Part shown: piece by piece, positions 48,266-60,700 of the stretch
How positions within the stretch are numbered: the first letter of the stretch is position 1
Layout: each line of letters opens with the position of its first letter
DNA from: Sanderia malayensis
Taxonomy: Eukaryota; Cnidaria; Scyphozoa; Semaeostomeae; Pelagiidae
Reading direction: 5' to 3'
Assembly: GCA_013076295.1 (NCBI GenBank)
Contig: RQOL01000718.1
Location: 1,674,001-1,738,000 of the forward strand
DNA length: 64,000 nucleotides
Notes under the pieces: generated by a model
Seen by the model: only the letters and a program-made list of their open reading frames with translations
Told to the model about the DNA's origin: nothing
The model's database searches: none
Program-made: the position numbers and the translations under genes

Positions 48266-51200
48266 TTATAATTTTGCTATGGTTGGAGTGTCTGGCATCT
48301 TAATGCTAGTTGGAGTGCCTGGCATCTTAATGCTACTGCTAGTGTTGCTGTCAATGTGGGAATGGATACCAAAAGTAATAAAATCACCATGTGATGCGTA
48401 ACTAACCAAAGTTTCATCACCAATGGCTTCATCTTCATCTTTGTCTTGATTTTTTGCATCCTTTGTCGATGCCTCCTTCTTTGGACCTATAAATATTAGG
48501 ATCTCAATTGAGTGATCAATTTTAAGTATAGCTAGGCAAGCTTTGCATTGCAATCTGTGTCGTATTAAAAAGCGTATGAAAATGAGTGAGTAGCAAGCAT
48601 GAAGTAAACAGAGCAGCGAAGCATTTTCGCAAACATGAAAGCAATTTATGCATTGCAGTGAAGGTGGTGGTAGTAAGAATGAAAGTTCCCAATTAATCAA
48701 GAAAGAAAATCGAGAAATTTAAAAACACGTCCCACCTTTGCGTCTGTCTAAAGTGCTGTGCTGGAGTTCGTTGCTATCGTTCAGGTGTGAAAACGACCTC
48801 GCTTTGGAATTGGCGCGAGTGTTCTTCTCCGGTCGAAGCAAGACAATGTAAACTTTGATACCGAACAGCCCAATAAGAATGGTTGTGGCACAGAGGATTA
48901 GATTCAAGCTAAGGGCCACATTCCTGTACCCAACACTTGCACCGTAGAATAGGGGTAGAAAAGCAAACCATATTGCACAGGTTGTGTACATGACGAAACC
49001 AATGAAGCGAGCCTCGTTGAAGTTTTCCGGCACCTTACGCGTGCGAAATGCGTATATCGTGCAGAGGAATATAAGCAGCAAGTTGTAGGCTATGGACACG
49101 ATAAGATCGTTCGTGTTCGAGTTGCAGTGTATGAGCGTGTACGATTTGTTATCGTAGTTGAATTGTCCGCGTGGTGGGTTAACAAGCAGGCCCACGAGGC
49201 CGATGAGAGCCTGCGGTAAGACAAGAAAGCCAGTGAGAATTAACTGCCATTTTGGTGTGATGAAAAGCGGATCGACCTGACCGGAAAATATCCTCGCAAT
49301 GCGACTCGTCTTGACGAGCAATGCGGCATAGCAGATGCACATGGAGAAACCGGTGCCAAAACGAACAACCCCACAAGACACCGGCTCGGGCCAAGACGCC
49401 ATGACAAACGTCAGCGAGTAACTGAATGCAATGGCAAATAAAAGCGTGAACGAGATCTCCCGACTCGCAGCCATGATAACGGGGGTAGAACAATAGCGAA
49501 TAAACACGGCGACAACAAAAATTGTCAATCCGCAACCAACAGATGCGAGGAATGAAACAGCCACTCTCCAGCCCATATCCCAGTGAACGATTGGCAACGG
49601 CACACAACCAGTGTAATTACTATTAGCAGTCTCTCCTCTCTGGCAATCCTTGCAGCTGTATAAACTCGCGACGTATTGCGTCGGTGAGCAGTTGATGCAA
49701 GTCCAGCAACATTTGTTTCCGTTGTGCAAACGTCGTATTTGTCCGCCGTCAGCCGAACAATTTCGACCACACGTGGATACAACGTCATTGCGCACCCAAT
49801 TGGAGTTCATCTTTAAACTGCCTCCATTCCATGCACCGACGACTTTGAAGCCTCCGTTTATCAACTGACTGATGTCGTAGACTCCTTTTGCGGAGCTGAC
49901 TTCGAATGAGACGTTGCCAGATACGCCTCGAAATGTGACCTTTTTCAAGTAGTTCTCGAAAAAGTACTTTGTGTCGACTTTCAACTTGTCCAGGCACTGC
50001 TGTTTATTGTTGCATTTGTCTTTGTAGAGATGTTTTAGCGCATGTGCAATAGCATATACCGCATCGATGACGTAGGGAATCTTGTCATCGCTGAAGCACG
50101 TGCTGTCGTTGTCGCAAAACACAAACTCGCTGTCACGAGTGTTACACTTGGATTCGGCGAGCTTCCTACACTGGGCAAGCCAGAAATCCCTGAACCACGG
50201 ATTCGCAGTGTTGTCTTTCACCGGCTTGAGTCGTCGATAGTAATTCCTGAACTCGCTCAGCCTCTGCGAATGGTGATGCAACGAGAAGACGAATGAGTTC
50301 GTTGCCAGGTTGTTCTGTGCTGCATTCAGACTCCAGCCGTCAGATCCTACCCATCGAAAATGCTTATCGACTTTTGCAGTGACCGCCGCTTGAAGGATAT
50401 GCTCTATGATCAGCATATGGCAAAACAGAACAATGCCTGGCACGTTCTTTTCCTTTTTGAAGTCTTTGAGAAATTTAACAGCGGCATCCGGCGACGTATT
50501 AGAGCCCACGGCCCTTGTATCTACCACACATATGCCTCGTTTGGATGCAGCTGCCTCGAACGCCTTCATGCCATTCTCACCATAGCTTCCTACACCATAA
50601 ATACCATAAACCGATGTCCATTTCAACTCGTTTGCAATAAAATCAGCTATTGCCTCCGCTTGGTATTTATCCGAGGGTACAGTGCGGAGGAGGAAATTGT
50701 ATGACGTCACATCACTCAGCGCGTCACTCGTAGAGGCATATGAAATCTATCAGGGGGATTCAGAAGAATTTCGCATTACAACAAAGTCTCGTTAATGTCA
50801 AGTAGTGATTACAATACTCAACATATTCAACCCCCTGAACCGCGTGAGCTAGTGCGCAAGAATCAATAAAGACGCTAGCATAATACGGGGGTACAGAAAA
50901 CGCTTTTCATGTCTTACTCTTGGCTCAGTATTCTTTTAGGAGTTGAGACGTGTTGAGATGAAAGAGATAAAGGTGGGATGGATTACCTGAGGTATCTTGA
51001 ACAATCTTAGCAACTTGGCGACTTGTGCAGTCACTTGGCTGAGAGTGGCACCCAGAACACCAACAAGCTTTCCGCTTTGGCTGTTACTGTTGCTCCCGTT
51101 GGTCTGGCATACATCAGGTACTTTGTCGATGACGAAATTCAGTGACTGTTCCAGTGCTTTGGATTCCAGATTGCAACTGTCACGAACTTCAAGGCCTAGG

Positions 51201-51756
51201 TTCACGGGTTGAAAGGCCGGGTCACTGTTTATCTACGCAAGAAACAAACAGAGTAAGCGAATAAATAGTAAATACAAACAAATATGGTATTCGGGAGAGA
51301 AACATAACTGATACACAGAACAACGCCATCTTATAGTGACCTCGTTAATACAATCAATTCGTTACTATGGTAGCTATTTTCATCATATAGTCATGAGAGA
51401 GATTACAAGCTATTTTTGAGCAGTCATATTATCTGATAAATGCACTGTCAGTACGACCGATTTTGTGGTCCATTGCTAACCATATTAATGACAACTGTAC
51501 ATGTAGAAATTACCTTGTTAACAGCAAATATCATTGCTTCAAGGCGTTGTATACCAAAGCCACTGCCAAAATCCTTTGAGCAATTGCCATATTTCAGAGG
51601 CTGGTAAATGGGAACGAGGCCACCGATTGTGGCATTACCTTTGACAAGGCCAACCTTCCCTTCCTTGCTGACAAATACACTGCTAATGGCAGTTGAAGCA
51701 ACATGGCAATGAATAGCAAAGTATGTCCAAAGGGACCATGTTTTCAAAAACTTCAT
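48266..51756 (-). CDS. Class C G-protein-coupled receptor (metabotropic glutamate / calcium-sensing type architecture)
   Basis: Four exons join in phase: 51756-51514, 51232-50987, 50746-48736 and 48486-48266, giving 906 residues. The start is the ATG of MKFLKTWSLWTYF (signal peptide); codons upstream lack an ATG and look intronic. A Venus-flytrap ligand domain spans about residues 30-480: GGLVPIYQP, GIQRLEAMIFAVNK, VVGVLGA-like KLVGVLGATLSQV and ISYASTSDALSD...FLRTVPSD, the classical mGluR/CaSR signature. A nine-cysteine NCD3G domain (CGRNCSADGG ... CCWTCINCSP ... CKDCQRGETANSNYTGC) runs to about 545, then seven membrane helices to about 815. PENFNEARFIGFVMYTTCAI before TM6 is typical of class C. 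The cytoplasmic tail in exon 4 is Lys/Asp/Glu-rich and ends with a doubled IKMPxTPTS motif. I cannot tell the ligand class from sequence. Confidence 0.93.
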
Positions 51757-54700
51757 TATTCGCTTGGCATCTTGACTATGTGGAAACAAACAAAAATTTA
51801 ATACGCATTAGTCGAACAAAGCAGCCATTAAACTGATCTGGTCTGTTATATATACACAAAACTAAACTACTAAGCTCATCTTAATACGAGTTCTACAAAG
51901 ACTGAAATTGGGGAAACTTGCTGCAAAGCGACTCGAAAAACCATTTATATATCAAATTACTTCTAATCAAACTTCTTGCATGCGGTTGTCAATTTTTACT
52001 TTTTTATTAACCTTATAAAAATGGAAATCTTTTCAAAATCTCTTATAAATCAAAATAACCATTTATGAATGTGACTTTGTCATTAACATGGTCCGATATT
52101 TGGATTCGCAGCGCGGAAGAAAAGTGCAATTATGGTGGCTCTGTAATCGACGGAAGTGAGAAGAAAGATCCAGTCAGTGGTGTGGTTGGTTCTATGTATG
52201 GGTTGGTTGACCCTAAAGTGAACCGAACAGCTTTGATTCACACCACATTTGAAAATTATGGCCAATGATAAGCCGAGGAATGATAATGAAAACAGTGTGA
52301 GATTTGAGACAGATCATCTTTCGACTCTGCGGAGGCGAAGTGGGCGTATCATGTTTGGTTTGGTTTAAGTGATATTTACAGCGTATAAAATACAGTGTAT
52401 AAAAGTAGAAAGTATTGGAAAGAAGATAACGAAAACAATATTACACCGTGGCAGATGTTTAAACAACACTGCTAAATTCAAAATTAGCACAGCTCCATTG
52501 CAGAATGTGGTCCTAAATAATTAATAAAGCATTTGTTTACAGTCAAGCAGGTGTCTTTGGACATGACGATGCCTTCTCAATTAAACAAGTTCATTTAAAT
52601 AATAAATGTTTCCGCAATGTGCATCACGTCAGGTAATTCTGATAAAGACAGCAGTTTTTCGCTCTTTTTTAATCCAAGCAAGCACCTCACCCCCCAAAAA
52701 ATCAGAGCGTCAGCATTTATATTAACACAAGCAGAGCATACCTCAACGTTTAAATCAACTTCACGCAATAATTTGAATGTCTTAATCGCCGACTTATCAA
52801 TGCATAAAAATAGGCCCACATATACCATAAATGAATTATCGATAATTGCAGTCATGTATTTATAGAACAGTTTTACACAAGTTAACAACGCGAAAAGAAA
52901 ACAGGAAGTGGATTATTTTATGACAAAAGACATTCAAATCAGTTTTCCTGTCAGTTAATTGCAAAATAATTGCCAATACGTGCTATATATATCTTTATAT
53001 TTCTCAATTCAAATATCCAGATTCGACAAACTATACCACAAACAGATCGCAACGCATCCAACTCGCCCAACGCTTGGGCCTAAACTATTTAATGACTTAT
53101 CTAACGTGTAAAACTTCCTACCTTGCCACTTCCAGCTGGATTCACTTTCACTGCCAAATGCAACAATTTGTATAGTTGAAGTTCCTCAGGCGAGATAGCA
53201 TTAATATATTGAATGAAACTGCTACAGTATTGAATTTCAACTTGCCAGATATGCTAAACACATAGTGTGCTCCAAGGTTCAAAAGAACATTTTCTCTCGT
53301 ATTTCAGTTTCTTTTCGTCAATGTCAACAACACACAAGAACACACATTGCCGACATGTCTAACGCTCCTGCGCAGTAGCGTTGGTCGGAATGCTAAGAGG
53401 GACCAGTTGACTTTCCAGTCATCAATTTGAAGAATTTTTGAGACAAATTAAAATTCTGATTAGATCATGAAAAAGCTCACATCAACTCCGGTTCATTTCA
53501 AAGAACCCTATTGGCTGGACTTCCTCGCAAATTAAGCAGGAACGACAAATGGATGAACGTTCGTATTTTCCACTGACAAGACAACATAAATTTAATAACA
53601 TTCAATTACATACACAGGTTAAATCTCGTGCACGGTGTGATGGTTATGCATATTTTATGGCAGAAACAGACAATGCAGTGTACTCACAGCGTAATATTAA
53701 AACTATTAAAGCAATATTAGTGAAAACACAAGTAAAACTTGACAAAGACAGAAATCAATCGTGTTATAACATTCGGGGGGGGGGCAACCAAGCCCAGACG
53801 AAGCCAGAGAAGAGAGCCCCCATGGGCAGCGGACTTCGCTTATTTATTCCTACACGAACGCGGGGAGTATGCAAAAAGTGGGAGGGCCAGGTCAAAAAAT
53901 GACGACTCCCAGGTCACTCACTTTTGAAATTAGAAAGGGCACGGCCCCGTTGCCCTGCCCCTGGTTGCTACGTCCCCGTTTGCTTATCAACGTTGGACAA
54001 TGCCTCTTCAGAAATCTTTGCCTACGCACCAGCAACAAAGTATATTTTAAAATAGCGAACAACATCAGTAAATAACAAGTTACATATATTCTTAGGGTTT
54101 AATAAAAAGAAAAGAAGAAAAAAGCATAGCTCGATTAGACATAAATCCAACTTAAATATACCAGAGCTGTAGCTACCATAGCTGCTATTCCTAAGAAAAT
54201 ATAAAAATACAAGCTAATTTTGAATAAGTCATAATACAAGGGGGTAATCAACAAATATCAGAGAGGGAGTAAAAAACAAAAGGGTTGTTTTTTAAACAAA
54301 TGTGATTTATTCTTTATACAGGTTTAAGCAATAATTGAGCAAGGTAACGAGCGACAGTAACAGTCACTACAAGGGATGGCTAAATATGGAGGAAAAGATT
54401 ATTGACCAAGGAAAAAGGTAGGAAGGACAATCAGTGACGTCGATTTCTAGCGAATAGTCACACAACTAAAGAACACTACTATCAAAGCAAGCCCTCAGGT
54501 TACCTTCGCCCTTTAAGCCTGACCTCTTAAACCTTAACCTCTTAATTGAACTCTGAACCAGGATTGTGTGGCAGTGGCTACTACTACTACTACTTTGGCC
54601 ATTACTACTACTCACTACTTTGACATATGCTGCCTGCACAGTTGTCTAACATACATTTCTACAATGTCAAATAAAGAAAAATATAGTTCCTCAAAGGTCT
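51757..54700. other. Gene-free region upstream of the class C GPCR
   Basis: About 2.9 kb between the GPCR start and the GCLC stop codon. It should contain the GPCR promoter and possibly a 5' non-coding exon: a cacatag acceptor-like site precedes the first coding exon at about 51776. A poly-G run near 53779 and CTACTA repeats near 54575 are the only notable features. No coding exon is supported. Confidence 0.5.
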
Positions 54701-57700
54701 TTATAATTCAGCGCAAAAACAATTTGTTCCGTCTCGAACGGTATTTCCATTTCTATTAGCTGCGCTTATCCTTGCTTTCATGGCACTGATGCTTTGGCCG
54801 GCATCATTCGCGCTATTTTGAATAACCTCATCCGAACGCCCTTGGACTTCAATCCCCTTAGGTGCCTTACCCTTAATCTTTACCCCTTCATCACCATTTA
54901 CTAGCACATTATCAGCTAGTACACCATTTCCATTCAGACTCTGCGACTGCAGGAGAAATTTTTGTCGCTCTGTGGTCTTCTTGATTATCATTTCTGTCTC
55001 CTTCTCTAACTTCTGGCACGGTTCTGGCACAATGGCACTCGTCTTCGTGTCTGGCACTGCAAACAGCTCAGGACAGCCTATCTCCCCACGCGATATGGCA
55101 TCTGAAATCACCGACAAATCATACCCAATCTCATCGCTAATCGTCGAGTCAAATTCATATTTCGGGTGTTCGCGGATGAACTTGCGCATCCAGGTTGCAG
55201 TTGTCAGCAGCTCACCTGTTCAAAACAAAGATTATTACTTTGCAGTAGTAACTATCAAACATTGCAAGCTCATTCAATAGGAATTCACAATGAGGAAAAG
55301 ATCCTTCAGCATGAAACAAAAGGAACATAAGGAACCAAAATCCTTCTGGATTAAGAGACTGGCCAAATGATAGGTTCATTCCTTCTGAATTAGGGGCCTG
55401 GCCAAATGATAGGTTCATTCCTTCTGGATTAAGAGGTTGGTCAAATGAAATGATAGGTTCATTTTTGCCTATGAAAATTCACCTGATGCTCTGTCCTGAA
55501 TTAGCTTCAAATACTGGCTGATTGTGCAGCTGGTATCAATGTCTACATCAACACTATCGATGTAGTTTTTCATCAAGGGGACAAGACCTGGGAATTCACC
55601 ATCCTAAATCCAGAAAAAAACAACCAAGTAATGCTTTGAAAAATAATAAAGAACAAAGAAAGACATCAAAATATTTGATGAGTCAAAAGGCAAAATTTTA
55701 CAGGGGCGTATCCCATTCTACAATGATCAGGGTGAGCATGGGTCAAATGATCAGGGTGAGCAAGGGTCCAGAATCCAGACTCCATGGTTTAGGGTCCAGA
55801 ATCTTGGTTCCAGCTTTTCTTCACTAGCTTCGTTCTGTGTTTTGAAGCTGTTTATAAGTGTAAAAGGCAGAGTGGGAACGAGGTTGTATACAGCCGTACC
55901 TTTCCATTGATGATTGTATCAACTGTCATTTCAATATACTCATCTTCCATATTTTCACAGCGCCTTCCATCACCTGATAAAATGATTGAACATAAATTAA
56001 CTCAGAGCCAAGTATGTATTCTAAGCTTAACAACAAACGTACAAACAGCAATAAGAGCATCGGTTTCAAAGAGAAAATCGTCTTACAACAGGTCTTTGGT
56101 TCTTTTCTGAACCAGAACGTTTCGTCGTGAACCGAGTTGCGTTTAATAGCTCTCTTCATGTTCTCCTCAACCTTGGAGATCGGTATGATTAGGTCCAGCT
56201 TGAAGGACAGTATCACCCTTGTCAGCAACACAATAAACACCACGTAAGCAGCGTTTTCAAAATCAGTAAGCTGCACCTAAGGACATTGATAACAAGTGGT
56301 TCTTACTCGTGTTATAGTACTGTATGCATCGTTGTGCATGCTCAAAAAATAATCAAGAATCGAAGAAAAACGACGTCTATGAATAGAAGAATTATATTGA
56401 ATACCTCCATTGATCTGAACTCAACCCTCCAGCCAATGGTCGAGTTCGGAGGAGGGGGCTTAAAGCGAATGCTTTGCCAATTTGTTGATTGGATATTCTA
56501 TAAGATCAAAGAATGATAGTTAGAGTCTTATTCAAAGTATGAAGAACTAGCATGGCCTATTGACATGAGACTGGATAGGCAGCGAGATAGAAAAGGCCAA
56601 AGCAAATAAAACATACCTCAAAATGGTCAGTATCATTTTCGTTGTCTTGATAAAGCTTCTCCTTGAATACAGAGATCGGGTCTCGAACAAACAAGTGTGC
56701 AATATGTTCAGCAATCCGGGGTTCAATTCCTGAATAAAAAGTAGAGTGTGCGCACAATGTTCTGCCATACATTCTACTCGCAACCCCTTTCCTTATACAA
56801 AATATCATCCTGCTACCCATACAAGACATTTCCCTTATACAGGGAACTTCCCGCTCCTTTATACAAGACCACCTTTGACCTTAATATCCACGTACCTGCT
56901 TGCAGCATAAGGTCCAAATGCTCTTGCTCGTAGACAATTGGTATATCATTGTATCTGTCTCCAGCTTCTGAGATGTACATGTCAATACAATCGTAGCGGG
57001 ACTTGCGAAGCACAAACTTGTCATCCTTCAATGGCTAGAAATAAACAAATCTATCAGTTGTGCTTAATATCCAATAAAGTAACTTGTCACTGAATCAACG
57101 ATGCGCATGATGATATAGATACGCATGCGTATCGACAATCATGCCCACAATTGGAAAGACTGTGCACACAATTCCAGATAAATATTTTTACGTATCTATA
57201 TTTATCGGAGGCGAGTGTCCAGGCAGATGTCACTGGATATATATGAACAGACCGGCACTGTTGGCGCTCGTCACCCCGGTGTACCAACAGAGTTAGTAGT
57301 TGAGTACGATACGCGGATGGTTTTTCGGCGTTTCTGCCGGAAATCATTCTCTCGGAAAGACGAAAAGTCCCGGTACGCCGGGGATCTACCTTCTCTTGTA
57401 GATCCCCGGCGTACCGGTCCTCATTTAATTTCCACTCATCTTCAACTCAACTACAAGTGGAGCTCGGTGGAATCGATCCGCGACTCCACGAGTGGCAAGC
57501 ACAAGTGCCAACCACTACGCCACAAGAGTTGAACTAACAAGACAGTAAACACAACAGCTTCCATTCTGGATTTGCACAATCGGCCGAGCAATCACCCAGC
57601 ACAGCATACTTCTGCTACGCAGCATAAATCACAGAGTTGCACAGAAAAGAACGCAAATGTATTATTTACTATGTGAGCTCACCACTTCGCCAAGCTCCTC

Positions 57701-60700
57701 CCTGGTTCTGTCATCAACAGATCCTGATATGATGCTCCATCGGCAGTCAAGATCGACGAGGGTACCTCTATATGCAGGCGAAGCAGCCGACAAGGACAAC
57801 TGCAAAAGAAAACAAAATGTCACCTGTTTTCTTAACCGTACTGAGGACTCTTGGAAGTTGTTGCAAAGCGTTTTTTGTGACAGTGGACGGTGAATTAAAC
57901 GACGATTCTATTGCTTACCATGATAGGGGCAAGTACTGCAAGCTGGTCATACAGTACTGTGGCCTCTTCGATGCAACAAGCTTGAAATGTCACCTTGGAT
58001 CAAATGGAAACAGATTCAAAACAAAGCAGATTCAAATTTGATCAGATTGAAACAGCTGAAATACGTTTGAGACTAAGATCTAAGACTATGCAAGTCTATT
58101 GTGCCACTAGTATTGATGTAGGTAGAAATATCATAGTATTCGTATCAATACATTCTATTATCTGTTACTATGAATAACGGGTTAAAAAGACTCGATTGGC
58201 TTTATACTCACAAAAATACTCTACAAACATAGTCTACAGATATACCATACATAACCTACCATACCATACAATACTATATCTACTATACAACACTATACTA
58301 TGCTATACTATACTATACTATACTATACTATAATATACTATACTATATTTTACTATACTATAATATACTATACTACCCTATACGATACTATACCTACCAT
58401 ACCATGCCACACCATACTGCACTTATACTTTATACTGTTCTATGACAACAATATAAGGCATAGAGGGTCACTATAGAAAAGTATATGGAAGCCTATAATA
58501 CCTGTAAACAAGAGCATCCCATGCCAAATCCCATGCAATCAAGATACACGTGATCCGGTAGCGATGCAATGGCCCCCTCTCCGTCATCGTTTGGTAAATC
58601 TGTCAGGAATGGGTCTGGAGTGCTCTCGTCTTTAAACACTACGAATAAATGAAAAAAACAATGGCAAATGACGTCATCTACCTTGAGATATTGTAGAAGA
58701 GAATGCGCGTGCGCAAAAAGAAGAAGAACCTGTGAGAAAAATTGACATCAATGGAATTTTATATCGCATTCAAACCTGGTACATTAATGATCTGCTTTCG
58801 ACCTCTTCGGTGGCGAATATTTCGACTGAGATTTCTGTTGAAAACATAAAATGAATGTAGATTAATTCATCTGGCTTCCTCGTAGACTAATTCATCTGGC
58901 TTCCAATGTTCAGAACTGTGTGTGGCCAGACCAATGCTGTGGTCATTGTAAAAGACCTTCGGAAACTGCAGCCTTCTAAAAACTTCTAGACAACAAACCA
59001 AGGTGAATTCAGCGGGTGTATTGGGCATATTGTATGCATGCTCTACGACATTTGCTGGACTACACCTCTGTTGCAGAGCCAAAGCCCGTGCAAATGGGTG
59101 GAAAATAGCAGAGCAGAGTATTAGTATAGTTCAATAGAATTCTTACGCAAATCTTGGATGAGAATGGTGGATAGCCTCGTCTGGATAATAAAGAGACCTC
59201 GTGACCTTATTGCGCTCAGGGCTGGCTGGATAGATTGGCTCAGTGAAAGCCGGGCAACCAATCCTGTAAAATAAACAAAGTGTAAGAGCATCAAATGCAT
59301 CCTACATATATGAAAGATTAAAAGCTATGCTCCTTTGTAACGAAAGACTACGCGTGAAATAGTTTTGTCAAGGAGATAAATTGGGGCTTGCCTCAAATAA
59401 TCTTAGATTCTACACATGCGTAGTTTACAGTAAAAACCCGCATATAAGAACCTGTAAATTTCGGTCCAGCCTATTGTTCCAAGACAATAGGCTATTGTTT
59501 CTTCTATTGTTTTGAGCGGAAATATCACCCTAAAGGTTCTTAATCCATTGGTTCTTATATGCGGGTTTTTACTGTATTAATTCGATTTCAAAGTCAAAGT
59601 ATGCACGTGTATCAACATCATCTGAAAATCTCAACAACTTATCTCGCAAATAACTGCCGAAAAAGCTTGAGAGATGGTGTACCTTGGGAAAGCGGCATAG
59701 CAAATCAATGTTTCTCCGGGTCTCGTCAACAACGACTGAATCTGTTGTCTCCTTGAATAAGAAAACAAGAATTAAAATGTTACAACTTGAACTGCAGAGC
59801 AATTATTGTGCGCGCGCATGATGGATCGCATCATCGAGGGCGCATTCAAGGACAAAATGCACCAGGTAGAACAAGCCTCATCTACAATTATTAACAGATA
59901 CCGCATTTCCTCGATAGGCGCTTATTAACACCGGCTCTTTTTAAGGAGGCTCTTATTCGAAGAGAACGGTTATTCAAGGGGGCGCTTATTTGAAAACATG
60001 GTCTGTTGACGAGGAGCTTATACGAGAGGCCAGGCCGCTTAATCGAGGAAACATGGTATTACAAAATCCAATACACTTGTGCCTTGCTCTGGTAGATTCT
60101 CAAGAATTTTAGAGCAATTGGAAGAGGCCAGAAAAGAAATGCCGTGCGTTGAAGTTAAGGTGTGAAGAAATTAAGCTTGTGAGACGGATGTAATACACTC
60201 TTTTCTTTTTATAAGAATAAACTTTATAAGAATAATGAGGCTCAAAATTCGTGAAATTTAAGAAAATTTTAAGAATATTGTCATGCTCACGATCTTGTGA
60301 AACTATTATTTTTAGCAGCCGTTTTTTATTTTTAAATTGGTGTGTTTTCACAGGCAATGGTTTTAAATACACTCATCCAAATTTCGATGAAAGTGTCGAT
60401 AAAATCTGTGCTACAGGAAATAAGGACTTATTCTGTTAGCCATTGTAATAGTTATGCGTTTTGGCATTGAGGGTAATAATAGCAGTGTATTGCCATATCC
60501 GTATTAAGAATAATTTAAGAATATTCCGGGGCTCAAAATAGAAAAAAATTAAGAATAATGAGGCTCAGCAAAAAATTAAGCATTCTTATAAAACGAAAAG
60601 AGTGTATTGCAAATAGCAGCAAGTTTAGCTGAATAATTTGATTAATAACTGGGTATTATAGCTTTTACATACCCAAATCTGGAGTAAAATCTAGCTAAAA

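Noticed and set aside
53549..53902. 117-codon plus-strand open frame
   Set aside because: It runs through a poly-G tract, has no recognisable motif and no supporting splice sites; treated as chance.
57469..57522. Possible functional tRNA gene on the minus strand
   Set aside because: A and B boxes are good, but the acceptor and T stems do not pair.
58867..59082. 71-codon minus-strand open frame between GCLC exons 6 and 7
   Set aside because: It does not resemble GCLC, and exons 59263-59147 and 58834-58776 join in phase across it, so it is intronic.
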